Assembly: GCA_022565695.1 (NCBI GenBank)
Contig: JAIUME010000004.1
Span: forward strand, 62,001 to 126,000
Length of the DNA: 64,000 nt
DNA from: Alcanivorax sp.
GTDB lineage: Bacteria > Pseudomonadota > Gammaproteobacteria > Pseudomonadales > Alcanivoracaceae
Direction of reading: 5' to 3'
Shown here piece after piece: positions 1 to 9,143 of the stretch. The stretch's first letter is position 1. Every line of letters begins with the position of its first letter. The position numbers and the translations under genes were made by a program. Under the pieces are notes generated by a model, which was not told where the DNA came from, did no database searches, and saw nothing but the letters and a program-made list of their open reading frames with translations.

Positions 1-1
1 C

Positions 2-3000
2 ATGGACTGGTGGGGCAGCGGCGAGACGGCTGTGGATGTGGCCCGCGACGGTGTTACGGCGGCGGTGGGGTATGCCGACGGACGGGTGGTCCTGTGGAAC
101 CTGTCCATGCGTTACCGCATTGCGTCGCTACAGGCCGGTGCCCATGTGATGGACGGTGTGCGCCAGTTACAGTGGCTGGACGACGGCACCCGGCTGCTGG
201 TGACCACCGCCCAGCAGTTTTCCCTGTTCGACACGACCACGCGCACGCTGATGGTCCAGCACCCGATCAGCGTGATGTGGGGCGAGTCGGTGGAGGGCGA
301 CAGTGCGCCACTGGTGGATCTGGCGGTCAACCGTGATGGGACACATATTGTCTTCAATGATTTCACTGACGCGGGGCTGTCACGCCCGGATGGCCAGGGG
401 GGCAAAGAGGTCGTGCCCTTGCCTGATGCGGCCGGGGCGCGTCTGGCCCTGAGCCCGGATGGCGCCTGGCTGGCCGTGATGGGGTACGACGAGGTGCGCG
501 TTCTGGCCACCGATACGCTGGCCCGGCGAGCGGCCTGGCCGATCACCTCGGGCGAGCGTCCCTTCTATCCCGGCGGGCTGCGCTTCTCCCCCGACGGGGC
601 GCAATTGCTGGTGCAGACCGGGGTGGCGGGGCGCCCCGGCGCCTGGCTGCTGGAGATAGACAGCGGCGAGCGGCAGACACTGCCGAATGCCCGCGAGCCG
701 CGCTTTATGGCCGACGGGGCGCTGATCTATTTCGATGACAACAGTTGCCTGCAACGCCAGCGACCGGGAGCAGCCCCGGAGGCGTTGCCGGTGACCTGCC
801 GACGTGACAGTCGCGCCGCCTTTGCGGTCACTGATGAAGATGTGGTGTTCAGTGCAGGGCGTCTGGTGCATGCCCCCAGCGGCGCGGTACTCGGTGAACT
901 GGATGCCGTGCCGACCCAGACACGTCTGGTGGGTGTGGATGAAGCGCGCGGCCTGTTGCAGGTGTCGCTGGAACCGGCGCTTTCACATCCGCTGTTTTTC
1001 GCTTGGCCCGATCGTGCCATCGGCCCAGTCCCGGAGACGGGCATCCAGGAATGGGATCTGGGTACCGGGGAGCGACGCCCGGCCAGCGGCCCGACGGATC
1101 ATCCCGACCCGTGGGCCTGCTTTGATGCAGATACCCACCCTGATCGACTGGATGCCAGCGCGCAGCTCAGCGATGGTCGCCTGCTGCTGGCGGCGGGCAA
1201 CATGGTGTACCAGTGTCAGGATGGCGTCATCACGACCCGGATGCAGCGTAGTGGTCCGCCTGTGACCTGGCTGCGCTTGCGCGAACTGCCCGATGAAGGG
1301 CCGGTTCTGTTCCTGAATGACAGCCAGGGTGACCTGGAACTGCTGGCGTGGCCATCGGGCAGGTCGCTGGGGCGCACCCGTATCGACCCGTTTGCCGACG
1401 GCAGCGGTTTGCCTTCAATCAATACGGCGCTGGAGCTGGATTTCAACGATGCCGGTGAGGTCTGGATGCTGACCCGTTATGGCCTGTTCGTTGGCGACGC
1501 CCGGCAGCTCTATGACGGTGGGGTAACGGCCTCCGGATACGCGCCAGAGCAAGACCGGGTGGCGCTGGCGACAGAGGAGGGGGTGCGACTTTATCAGCCT
1601 TCAACGGGTGCCTTGGGCGAGGCGGTGTCCGTGGGGGATTTGCAGATACGCACCCTGCTGTTTGGCCGTCAGCGGCTGTACGCACAAACCAGCGATGCGG
1701 CAGTGCATGTGCTGGACATCGAGGCGCCAGCGACGCTGACGTTGCGCGCCAGTATTTACCCGGTGGCTGATCGGGGCTCGTTGATCCTCACCCCCGACGG
1801 TGAGTATGCGGCGTCCCGCGATGCGGTCAGCCAGGTCACCCGTCGCGAGGGCATGACATTGCGCGCCTTTACGCTGTTTGATGGTGAGCGTAATCGCCCG
1901 GATCGTGTTCTGGCGGCGCTGGGGCATGCGCGGCCGGATTATCTGGCGCAACTGACGCATTTGGTAGCGTTGCGCGAGCAACGGCTGGCCGTGCGCGGTG
2001 CCCGGCTGGACGGTGACCTGCTGCCGACCTGGTCCCGCACCCCGCCGCTGGTGCATGACCGCCGCCAACTGGACGTGGCAGTGGGTGGTCCCGACGGCGC
2101 GCGGCTGCATCTGTTTGTGGCCAATGTCCGGGCAACGCCGGATGACGGTGTGCCGGTGCGCGGCGGCGAAGCCCGTCATACGCTGTCGTTGATGCCGGGT
2201 GAAAACCGGATTACCGCGCATCTGGCGTTGGCTGACGGGGGGCGCTCGGACGATCTGATGGCGCAGGTCTACAGCACGGTCGCCGCTGCGACCCGGCGCA
2301 CCTTCCTGTTGGGCGTGGGCGTGTCCGAGTACGCTCAGTCGCAGTACGACCTGCGTTATGCCGCCAAGGACATCAAGGATGTGGCTGCGCATTTTGTCAC
2401 GTTGGAAGGGGAGCATATCGAGACGTTGTTGCTCACCGACAAGCAGGCGACGCGTAGCGCGATACTGCGGGCGCAGCGTTTTCTTGCGCGTGCGGGGCTG
2501 GAGGATCGGGTGATCCTGTATTTCGCCGGGCACGGGGTGCTGGCGGATGATGGGATCTACTATTTTGCACCCACTGACATGGACTTTGAGACCCCGGGCC
2601 GCCGAGGGGTGCGCTTTGACGAAATCGAAGGCCTGCTGGCGGGCACCCGCGCCCGCGAACGGCTGATTTTTATCGACAGTTGTCATGCGGGGGAAAACGA
2701 CGATGGCGCGGCGGGGCTGCTGCCTGCGCCCACACTGCTGGCAGGCGGCGACGGTGAGGTGTCGGTGCGTGGGCTGCGGCGTGTTGGTGCTATTCCCGAC
2801 GACGCGCCGGAGATCGACCGGCCGCTGCTGGAAGATATCTTTGTCGAACTGCGCGAGGGCAGCGGGGCGCATGTGATTGCAGCCTCGGGTGCGATGGAAT
2901 TCGCGCTGGAGTCGGCCCGCTGGAACAACGGTGTGTTTACCGCAGCGGTGCTGGAGGGGCTGGAAGCCATGGCAGCAGACCTCAACGGCGACCGGCAGAT

Positions 3001-4123
3001 TCGTGTGGATGAACTGCGCCGCTTTGTGGCCGACCGCGTGGCGGAGCGCACGCAGGGGCGTCAGGTGCCGACGGTGCGCGGCAGTAACCCTGCCCTTGAT
3101 TTCGCTGTTACCCGTGCCACCTTGCCCGAGCAGGAAACCTGGACACTGGGCTTTGGTGATGACGACGCCGACATATCGCAGGCGCAATCGATCGCTTTCA
3201 GTGGCGATGGCCGCACGGTCGTCACATTGCAGAAGGAAGAGCTGCGTCGTTTTGATGCAGAGCAGGGCACCTTGCAGGCGCAGGTGCCTTTGTCACTGGC
3301 TCAGCCGCGCAGCCTGCAGGTGGACGCCACCGGGCGTTATGCTCTGGTGCTGGCGGACGACTATGAGCTGCAGCGCGTTGACCTGCAGACTGGCGAGCGG
3401 GTGGTACTGGGCGGGAGTGATCAGGGCGGGCACCTGGCCCGTGATCCGTTGGTTGCCGCCTTCAGTGCAGATGGGCGGCGAGTGCTGGTGGAAGGCGGTT
3501 TCCCCGACCTTGGGGTACGCGTATTCGATGTCGATGCGGGCACCGCACAGACACTGCCGGTGTCGTTACCGGGGTTTATCCGCGGCCTGGCCATCCGGGG
3601 TGATGGTGTTCGTGTGGCGGACGAATACGGCATGATCGTCGATCTTGCTCCGGCGACCGGCGGAGAGTGGGCGGAGCAGGCGCGCTGGCAGCTCCCGCAG
3701 GATGACGTTCAGGGCTTCGGGCGTGTCAGCAGTTGGTCGGAGCAAGGGCTGCAAGCGCAGCAGATGGTGCTCAGTGCAGACGGCCGTTACCTGCTGCGCG
3801 CGTTCCGTCACCACACCGAGAATGTGTACGACACCAATGCAGGCCGCCACTATATCGAAGCCTGGGATCTTGATGAGAAACGCCGTCTCATGGTGCGTGA
3901 GGCGAGCGCATTACGAGGTATGGCTGTCACGGCCAACGGGCGGGGTCTGCTGTTCGATGGTGACAGCTACCGTGTGTTGCACCTGCCTGCCGGCACTGAA
4001 CCGGAATGGCTGTATCGTGGCGATGGCCAGTCTTATATGCCCTGGGCGCTGCACCCGGCGGGCCACACAGTGCTTGGCCCACGCTGGCGTGACCGGGTAG
4101 AGCGTTGGCGGATTCGACGTTGA
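2..4123 (+). CDS. WD40 / caspase-like (peptidase C14) giant protein, 5' end cut by window
   Basis: Multidomain protein with a caspase-fold protease between two beta-propeller regions. About residues 1-640 and 1040-1373 carry repeated WD40-like blades (recurring SPDGAWLAV / SADGRYLL type strands). The central part, about 760-1010, is a peptidase C14 domain: the GVGVSEY strand, the His in YFAGHG at residue 844 and the Cys in FIDSCHAG at residue 894 form the expected His/Cys dyad. A Ca-binding-like DLNGDRQIRVDE loop follows near 995. The frame is open to the window edge and the first ATG has only one base before it, so the true N-terminus is probably missing. No signal peptide can be judged. The stop lies inside the longest reading frame of the next gene. 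Family knowledge: bacterial caspase/WD40 proteins are implicated in signalling or regulated cell death, but the target here is unknown. Confidence 0.85.
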   Translation: MDWWGSGETAVDVARDGVTAAVGYADGRVVLWNLSMRYRIASLQAGAHVMDGVRQLQWLDDGTRLLVTTAQQFSLFDTTTRTLMVQHPISVMWGESVEGDSAPLVDLAVNRDGTHIVFNDFTDAGLSRPDGQGGKEVVPLPDAAGARLALSPDGAWLAVMGYDEVRVLATDTLARRAAWPITSGERPFYPGGLRFSPDGAQLLVQTGVAGRPGAWLLEIDSGERQTLPNAREPRFMADGALIYFDDNSCLQRQRPGAAPEALPVTCRRDSRAAFAVTDEDVVFSAGRLVHAPSGAVLGELDAVPTQTRLVGVDEARGLLQVSLEPALSHPLFFAWPDRAIGPVPETGIQEWDLGTGERRPASGPTDHPDPWACFDADTHPDRLDASAQLSDGRLLLAAGNMVYQCQDGVITTRMQRSGPPVTWLRLRELPDEGPVLFLNDSQGDLELLAWPSGRSLGRTRIDPFADGSGLPSINTALELDFNDAGEVWMLTRYGLFVGDARQLYDGGVTASGYAPEQDRVALATEEGVRLYQPSTGALGEAVSVGDLQIRTLLFGRQRLYAQTSDAAVHVLDIEAPATLTLRASIYPVADRGSLILTPDGEYAASRDAVSQVTRREGMTLRAFTLFDGERNRPDRVLAALGHARPDYLAQLTHLVALREQRLAVRGARLDGDLLPTWSRTPPLVHDRRQLDVAVGGPDGARLHLFVANVRATPDDGVPVRGGEARHTLSLMPGENRITAHLALADGGRSDDLMAQVYSTVAAATRRTFLLGVGVSEYAQSQYDLRYAAKDIKDVAAHFVTLEGEHIETLLLTDKQATRSAILRAQRFLARAGLEDRVILYFAGHGVLADDGIYYFAPTDMDFETPGRRGVRFDEIEGLLAGTRARERLIFIDSCHAGENDDGAAGLLPAPTLLAGGDGEVSVRGLRRVGAIPDDAPEIDRPLLEDIFVELREGSGAHVIAASGAMEFALESARWNNGVFTAAVLEGLEAMAADLNGDRQIRVDELRRFVADRVAERTQGRQVPTVRGSNPALDFAVTRATLPEQETWTLGFGDDDADISQAQSIAFSGDGRTVVTLQKEELRRFDAEQGTLQAQVPLSLAQPRSLQVDATGRYALVLADDYELQRVDLQTGERVVLGGSDQGGHLARDPLVAAFSADGRRVLVEGGFPDLGVRVFDVDAGTAQTLPVSLPGFIRGLAIRGDGVRVADEYGMIVDLAPATGGEWAEQARWQLPQDDVQGFGRVSSWSEQGLQAQQMVLSADGRYLLRAFRHHTENVYDTNAGRHYIEAWDLDEKRRLMVREASALRGMAVTANGRGLLFDGDSYRVLHLPAGTEPEWLYRGDGQSYMPWALHPAGHTVLGPRWRDRVERWRIRR

Positions 4124-4191
4124 AACTGTTGCGTCCACGGTCAGTGTCCCTCTCACCTTGCAGGAGTGATACAGACAGTGGGGCAGACACA

Positions 4192-4788
4192 GTGAGACAC
4201 GTCATGTCAGCAATACTCAGCACCGTGTTGGTATGGCCCGCCATGCTGATGGCCGATGTACCCCATGACGCGCCACACGCATCACCGTTGCCCGAACGGG
4301 GGTTTGTCTTCCACACCAGTCTCAGTCTGTCCGAGACGCGAGCGGGTCGAGAGTCGCTGGATGACTGGGGAACTGAGGCATTTCGCGACAATAATCTTGG
4401 CTTCACCATCGGCGGTGCTTATCGCCTGACACGCAACATCGCGCTGGATGTGGCGCGCCTGGAGCTGGATGCGGACAGAGTATGGAGTGAGCTGGGTGGG
4501 CAGAACATCTACGGCCATGGCTGGCGCTTCACACTGGACGGCACCTGGGCGTTGAACAATGTGGCAGGTGTGTATGGCCGTGCCGGGATGTGGCGCTGGA
4601 ACATGCGCGTACGGCCGGATTTCGGACGCGGCCGACGATCAATCAGTGGTACAGATCCGGTGGTCGAAGCAGGTATTCGTTTTGGCCCGCGCGCCTCGGT
4701 CAATCTGGATATCGGCTACGGCTGGTATCCCATGGATGATCTGGATACGCGTGTGGTGAGCATCGGTTTGCGGTATCACCTGCGCTGA
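4192..4788 (+). CDS. Small outer-membrane beta-barrel protein (OmpA/OmpW-like porin fold)
   Basis: Predicted 198-residue exported barrel. A signal peptide (hydrophobic SAILSTVLVWPAMLMA, cleavage before DVPHD) is followed by alternating aromatic strands such as GFVFHTSLSLSETRAG, NLGFTIGGAYRLTRNI, VAGVYGRAGMWRWNM, ASVNLDIGYGWYPM and a last strand ending VVSIGLRYHLR. This pattern is typical of 8-stranded OmpA-like barrels. I prefer the GTG at 4192: a weak GGGG lies 8 bases upstream and it gives a charged n-region; the ATG at 4204 is the alternative. A longer frame from 4105 would overlap the caspase gene and place a hydrophilic stretch before the signal, so I reject it. It follows the caspase gene by 68 bases on the same strand, probably co-transcribed. 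Precise function is unknown. Confidence 0.7.
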   Translation: MRHVMSAILSTVLVWPAMLMADVPHDAPHASPLPERGFVFHTSLSLSETRAGRESLDDWGTEAFRDNNLGFTIGGAYRLTRNIALDVARLELDADRVWSELGGQNIYGHGWRFTLDGTWALNNVAGVYGRAGMWRWNMRVRPDFGRGRRSISGTDPVVEAGIRFGPRASVNLDIGYGWYPMDDLDTRVVSIGLRYHLR

Positions 4789-4807
4789 TGCGGAGGCAGG
4801 ACTGTGA

Positions 4808-4843
4808 GGCGTTGCCCCGGCGTATCGCCTCCGGAGCAACGCC
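4808..4843. terminator. Hairpin between convergent genes
   Basis: Inverted repeat GGCGTTGC (4808-4815) and GCAACGCC (4836-4843), with an inner CCGG/CCGG pairing and about a 10-base loop. It lies between the barrel gene and the convergent lipoprotein gene. No clear T-run follows on either strand, so factor-independent termination is only possible, not shown. Confidence 0.45.
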
Positions 4844-4856
4844 AGTTTGCCGTCTG

Positions 4857-5600
4857 TCAGTTGGTTGCCAGCACGTAGGCGTTCCAGACGCCGCCGAGGT
4901 TGCTGACCTCGATGGTGAACGGGCCTGTCCACCGGGGCTGCCAGGCGCAGTGTTCTCTGTCATTCCAGGAGACGGATGCACAGATGACATTGCCGTATTC
5001 ATCGTAGATGACCAGATCCAGGTCGGTATCGCCGTCGCCGACCAGCGCGACTTCCGCCGGCTTGCCGCCTTCGAAGTAGACGTCGGTGTAAACCACCTCT
5101 GAGTGTGCAGGCACAATGTCCTGAATCATTCTTGCGCCGCCGACCAGCCCGCGCGGCCGCACTTCAGCAATGAGGGTGCTGTCGACCAATGCCAGCAGGG
5201 CCTCGTCATCGCCGGCAAATTCACGTGCCATCTCCAGCATGTCTGCGGCGGAGAGATGTTCGGCGGGGGTGTCCTTCTCACCGTTTGCGTCACTGGCTGC
5301 AGCAGCCTGGTCTCGCTCTCCGTGGGTGACCTCGGCTTCAAGCGTTTCCGTGGCGACGCGCGCCCTGATCTTGGCTGCCTGGGCAAGCATCGCTGCATCT
5401 TCATCGGCGATGGCCAGCTGCGCCAGATGTGAACTCAGCTGCAGCAAGGAGAGGGCTTCACTCTTGGCTTCGGTCTCAGCCGCCTGCTCCGGTTTCCCCG
5501 TAACAAGGTTGGCGTCGTTTGTGTCCTGTGTATTGTCGGCACACGCCCCCAGCAGGCTGGCACCGAGCGACAATGCGATAACGCGTAGCAATGCATGCAT
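4857..5600 (-). CDS. Lipoprotein with C-terminal PPC-like domain
   Basis: 247-residue lipoprotein of unknown role. The N-terminus has a lipobox (SLLGAC, Cys at residue 20). Residues 25-135 are helical and rich in Ala, Glu and Gln, with several acidic segments. The C-terminal ~90 residues look like a bacterial pre-peptidase C-terminal (PPC) beta-sandwich: GDGDTDLDLVIYDEYGN followed by WTGPFTIEVSNLGG is its characteristic pattern, with Cys residues flanking a CAWQPRW segment. An AGGAG site 8 bases upstream supports this start. It is convergent with the caspase/barrel pair. PPC-like domains also occur in proteins found near bacterial caspases, so a functional link is conceivable but unproven. 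Confidence 0.75.
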   Translation of the reverse strand: MHALLRVIALSLGASLLGACADNTQDTNDANLVTGKPEQAAETEAKSEALSLLQLSSHLAQLAIADEDAAMLAQAAKIRARVATETLEAEVTHGERDQAAAASDANGEKDTPAEHLSAADMLEMAREFAGDDEALLALVDSTLIAEVRPRGLVGGARMIQDIVPAHSEVVYTDVYFEGGKPAEVALVGDGDTDLDLVIYDEYGNVICASVSWNDREHCAWQPRWTGPFTIEVSNLGGVWNAYVLATN

Positions 5601-5781
5601 GACTTATTCTCCTGAATTTTTATTAATCATCGACAAATCGTGAAACAGGCAAGCCGCAGGCAGCTGTGGAGGGTGCAGGGATGAAGGCGGGAAGGGTTGC
5701 ATCCGTTGCATCCGGGAAGAGCACAGTGCGTGCTCTGTCGATTGGAGCAGAAAGCCGGGATGAAAGAAAGTGTGAAATGGT

Positions 5782-6672
5782 TCAGCTATTGCGAATGAAC
5801 TGCACCACATTGCGCACGTCCTCCCGGGCTTCCGGGAGCCAGGGGAGGATGATCGGCCAGACATGGAACAGGCCCTCTCTGGCAATCCAGGTTACCGGCA
5901 CCCCGGCTTCCTCGGCTTTGGCGCGCACGGCCTGGGCATCGCTGTAGAGACATTCCTCCGTGCTGACGGTGATCATCAGCGGCGGCAGGCCGGTGTAATC
6001 GCCCAGTGACGGTGACGCGTAGGGGTTGTCGCGGTCTGCCGGTGACATGTAGATATCGGACACGGTGCGAACCAGCGACGCGGACAGCATGCAGTCCGTT
6101 GCGTTGTTGGCATCAACGCTGGGGCCGCGACAATGACCGTCGGTGGCGGGCGAAAAGGTCACCGCACAACGGGGCCGGGGCAGCTTGCGATCCCGGATTG
6201 CCAGCAACAATGCCAGGGTCAGGCCGCCGCCAGCCGAATCTCCGGCAATGACGATGTCGTCAGCGTTACGGCCTTCGGCCAGCAGCCACTCGTAGGCCTC
6301 GATGCAGCGATTGATACCGGCAGGGAAGGGGGATTCCGGCGCAAACGGGTAGCGTGGCAGATAGACCTCGGCGTCGAGATCACGCGCCAGCCGACCGGCC
6401 AGGTTGTGATAGGTGCGCGTGACACCGGCAATGTAGGCACCGCCGTGGATATACAGAATGGCCATGGCGGGCTTGGCCACCGTGACCAGGTCACCGCTGA
6501 AGCCGCCGGTCTCGATGGTGCGCAGACGCACGCCCCGGGGCAACAGTGTCAGGCCCGGTGTGTGGTTGAAGGTTTTACGCAGGTGTTTGATCAGCGCTTC
6601 GGGGGGCAGGTCCTCGCGGCGCACCATACGGCGGGAAATGCGCTTTATCAGTCGGGCGGTCAGGCTCGGCAA
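5782..6672 (-). CDS. Alpha/beta hydrolase, hormone-sensitive-lipase type (esterase/acetylhydrolase)
   Basis: Carboxylester hydrolase of the HSL (Abhydrolase_3) family. Visible motifs are the oxyanion HGGAYIAG, the nucleophile elbow GDSAGGG, and the late GLFHVWP carrying the catalytic His; the acid is likely in the STEECLYSD region. I place the start at the TTG at 6672, because GGAG lies 7-8 bases upstream and the encoded PSLTARLIKRISRR begins like family members. The ATG at 6738 would add 22 residues without homology-like character. The 296-residue length is normal for the family. Cytoplasmic, no signal peptide. It stands alone on its strand; the substrate is probably a short-chain ester or lipid, which cannot be settled here. 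Confidence 0.87.
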   Translation of the reverse strand: MPSLTARLIKRISRRMVRREDLPPEALIKHLRKTFNHTPGLTLLPRGVRLRTIETGGFSGDLVTVAKPAMAILYIHGGAYIAGVTRTYHNLAGRLARDLDAEVYLPRYPFAPESPFPAGINRCIEAYEWLLAEGRNADDIVIAGDSAGGGLTLALLLAIRDRKLPRPRCAVTFSPATDGHCRGPSVDANNATDCMLSASLVRTVSDIYMSPADRDNPYASPSLGDYTGLPPLMITVSTEECLYSDAQAVRAKAEEAGVPVTWIAREGLFHVWPIILPWLPEAREDVRNVVQFIRNS

Positions 6673-6762
6673 GGTGATTCTCCGTGAGTGATGATTGCGA
6701 GAACTTACCTTAGCGGTGCGCTGGCTCGCTGGCGACAACTGATCGGGCCAATTTATCTTGCT

Positions 6763-6796
6763 ATGGGTGCTCGTGCGAGATGGGTGCTCGTGTGAG
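6763..6796. repeat. 17-bp tandem duplication
   Basis: ATGGGTGCTCGTGCGAG at 6763-6779 is followed directly by a copy differing at one base (6780-6796). It lies upstream of the alpha/beta hydrolase in otherwise featureless intergenic DNA. Confidence 0.9.
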
Positions 6797-6857
6797 GGGA
6801 ACAGCAGAAACCACCATGGCGCATTGAATGACCAGGGTGGTTTCTGCGTCGCTACGT

Positions 6858-7703
6858 TCAGGCCGCGTTTTTCTCAGCGTCCGTCACGGTTTCCAGCAGG
6901 GTGTCGATCTGATCGAGGAACGCGCGGTTGTCGTGATCCCACGGGTGGAAGCCCGGCTTGAACCAGTCGAACCAGTCACCGACGGCCTTGCGCAGTGTGC
7001 CCGGATTGCCCCACTGATAGCGGAACGAGGTGACCCAGCCTTTCAGATTGAACAGGCCACCTTTACGGCGCACGTTTTCGAAATAGTACGGGTAGAGAAT
7101 GGCCAGAAAGATGGTGGTGGCGATGACCAGTGAAGAGGTGCGCAGCAAGTAGCCGGGCAGGGTCTTGCCCATGACTTTGGTGTAAACATCGAACGCCACC
7201 GCCTTGTGCTCGGTTTCTTCCAGCGCGTGCCAGTTCCACAGGGCAACAAAGCGTGGATCAGAATCACCCAGTGTTTCAGGGTTGCGCAGCAATGAGTCGG
7301 CGAGAATGGCGGTCAGATGCTCCAGCGCTACCGTTGCCGCAAGCTGGAATTTTTTCGGCGTGTATTTCTGCAGATTATTCAGCAGCATCAGCACGAACTT
7401 TTCCTGCGCTACAGCCGGCACGCCCGCATTCTGCAGCAGCTCGTTGAGTTCCTCGTGCTCGCGCCCGTGCATGGCTTCCTGGCCGATGAACGCGGTAACC
7501 GCTTTCTTCAGCTCCGGGTCATCAACCTGATCACGAAAGGCGCGGACGGAATCAATGAAGAAGCGCTCGCCCACCGGAAAGAACAGGCTCATGGTGTTGA
7601 AGAACTGCGCGACATGCATGCCGGCTTCGTGCCAGTCAGTGGCCTTGTCAGCAGGCAGATTGAATTTGAGATCGCGACGGATCGGGAGGATGGCCATGTT
7701 CAT
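6858..7703 (-). CDS. Ferritin-like metal-dependent hydrolase (PF10118 / COG3687 family)
   Basis: 281-residue helical protein of the predicted metal-dependent hydrolase family. Two carboxylate/His clusters typical of a di-iron centre are visible: QEAMHGREHEEL (about residues 81-92) and HALEETEHKAVAFDVY (about 155-170). A hydrophobic segment (SSLVIATTIFLAILYPYYF) near 190 suggests membrane association. The start is set to the ATG at 7703, which has AGAGGA 7 bases upstream; a longer frame from 7730 lacks such a site. The family is common in Alcanivorax, Pseudomonas and Mycobacterium and is often near fatty-acid or alkane genes. Its real substrate is not established. Single gene, flanked by divergent or unrelated neighbours. 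Confidence 0.85.
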   Translation of the reverse strand: MNMAILPIRRDLKFNLPADKATDWHEAGMHVAQFFNTMSLFFPVGERFFIDSVRAFRDQVDDPELKKAVTAFIGQEAMHGREHEELNELLQNAGVPAVAQEKFVLMLLNNLQKYTPKKFQLAATVALEHLTAILADSLLRNPETLGDSDPRFVALWNWHALEETEHKAVAFDVYTKVMGKTLPGYLLRTSSLVIATTIFLAILYPYYFENVRRKGGLFNLKGWVTSFRYQWGNPGTLRKAVGDWFDWFKPGFHPWDHDNRAFLDQIDTLLETVTDAEKNAA

Positions 7704-7885
7704 GGTGTGTTCCTCTGATGATTGTGACATTGCTCAATGGTACATTCGGGTATGGGGTCGCGCCACCCCCAAGCAAGCGTCCGGTTGGCTGTAAAGACCG
7801 TCCTTCACGGGCCGCACAACCAACCGGTCTGATGTCGCCAGGCAGGGTGGGCAGGACGCACTTGGGCGGGTGAGAGATGGGAGGG

Positions 7886-8377
7886 TCAGAGAAGCTCTTC
7901 GGCGGCTTGCTGCACCAGGTTGATCAGGCGTTCCGGCTGCGTGAAGCAGCGCTCGTGATGGGCGCGGGAGAGGGCATAGAACTCGGCGCTGAGCAGGTCG
8001 TAGAGGGCGCGCGGGCTGTATTCCGCCGGGTCGACCAGCAGACGCAGCCCGAATGCGGGGTAGTCCAGGTTCTGGTGTCCGGCGGCCTTGAGCAGGTCTG
8101 GCACCCAGCCTTCGGGGGACATTTCGCTCTGGAAGCGGAGGTTCTGGTATTCCATGGCCGCCTGCAGGCGCTGCGGGTCCACGACCTCGATATAGTTGCC
8201 CACCACCAGCTTCAGCAGGCTGTCCAGGCGCCGCCAGACGACGGCCTTTTCCGCGTCGGAGTAGCCGTTCCAGTTCACCACTTCGTGGGCAAAGCGCTTG
8301 CAGCCCCGGCACACGGTGTCGCCAAAGACCGTGGAGCAAACACCGATACAGGGAGTGCGGACACGTTTGAGAGTCAT
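7886..8377 (-). CDS. DUF1289 family protein
   Basis: 163-residue cytoplasmic protein. The first 50 residues contain the DUF1289 signature: TPCIGVCSTVFGDTVCRGCKR with four Cys in a CxxxC...CxxC arrangement, followed by EVVNWNGYSDAEK. The four Cys probably bind a metal. The remaining ~110 residues are helical and not recognised; most family members are only 60-90 aa, so this is an extended form. No strong ribosome site is visible before the ATG. The gene faces the divergent lipoprotein gene at 8485. Confidence 0.8.
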   Translation of the reverse strand: MTLKRVRTPCIGVCSTVFGDTVCRGCKRFAHEVVNWNGYSDAEKAVVWRRLDSLLKLVVGNYIEVVDPQRLQAAMEYQNLRFQSEMSPEGWVPDLLKAAGHQNLDYPAFGLRLLVDPAEYSPRALYDLLSAEFYALSRAHHERCFTQPERLINLVQQAAEELL

Positions 8378-8484
8378 GGCGGAAGTGTAATCCAGACAGG
8401 TGGGGAGACACTACAGGCGCGCTTGTGAAGGGCGGATAAATCGGCGATAGTTATCACAGAGAGAATAATAATAAGAGAATCACC

Positions 8485-9075
8485 ATGATACGTCGTGCCC
8501 TGCCCCTGACGCTTGTGCTGTTGATGGCGCTCAATCTGGTCGCCTGCTCAATGGCCGTGCCTCGCACTCCCGGCGCCTTTATCAAGGCCGCCAGCGGTAA
8601 TACGTTTGAGCCCATGGATACCCTGGACCCCCGGAACGCCATGGTCTACATCTACCGGCCCGGTAATCAGTGGGGCTATGAGGAAGTGCAGGCGCCAACC
8701 TTCTTCATCAACGAGCAGATGCTGTTTGGCCTCAAGAGTGGTGCCTATACCTGGCTGGAGCTGCACGGGGGGGAATATGACGTCTATGCCCGCCGGCCTT
8801 TCGGGCTGCTGTTCCTGAAAACGATCTTCGAACTGCCCATGGCGGTCAACGGTGGCGAAACCTACTACTTCCGCTATTCCGAAGATCAGCCTCTGGATAC
8901 CGCACGATTGGGTATCGATCCGGAGCGTTATGTCCAGGCGGGGCCCTTGCAGCAGGTGCCTGAGGCGTTGGCGTTACAGGAGATCCGCAACCTGCGGCTG
9001 GATCAGGCGGGTGTCTATTACGGCGGCGATGCCTATCGCGAGCCGCGCTGGGCGCCATTCCAGACGCTCGAGTAA
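8485..9075 (+). CDS. DUF2846-type lipoprotein
   Basis: 196-residue lipoprotein. The signal peptide ends in NLVACS, giving a lipidated Cys at residue 21. The mature part resembles DUF2846: NAMVYIYRPGNQWGYE, then FFINEQMLFGLKSGAYTWLEL, which is the family's typical beta-rich start where a cofactor-free sandwich is predicted. Conserved tail GGETYYFRYSED follows. The AGAG before the ATG is a weak ribosome site. Function is unknown; membrane or periplasmic localisation is inferred from the lipobox. Confidence 0.8.
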   Translation: MIRRALPLTLVLLMALNLVACSMAVPRTPGAFIKAASGNTFEPMDTLDPRNAMVYIYRPGNQWGYEEVQAPTFFINEQMLFGLKSGAYTWLELHGGEYDVYARRPFGLLFLKTIFELPMAVNGGETYYFRYSEDQPLDTARLGIDPERYVQAGPLQQVPEALALQEIRNLRLDQAGVYYGGDAYREPRWAPFQTLE

Positions 9076-9098
9076 TCCCGGGTTCTGGTGTGTCGTCA

Positions 9099-9117
9099 GC
9101 CCCGCCTGAGGCGGGGT
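9099..9117. terminator. GC-rich hairpin between convergent genes
   Basis: CCCCGCC (9100-9106), loop TGA, GGCGGGG (9110-9116), between the DUF2846 gene and the convergent thioesterase gene. No T-run follows, so it is only a possible bidirectional terminator. Confidence 0.4.
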
Positions 9118-9143
9118 GAATGCGGCTGTCTCAGGACAACATC

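Noticed and set aside
1601-3187. Long minus-strand reading frame (528 aa) inside the WD40/caspase gene
   Set aside because: It is a shadow of a high-GC gene; it has no ribosome site, no recognised domain and poor codon bias against the clear caspase protein on the other strand.
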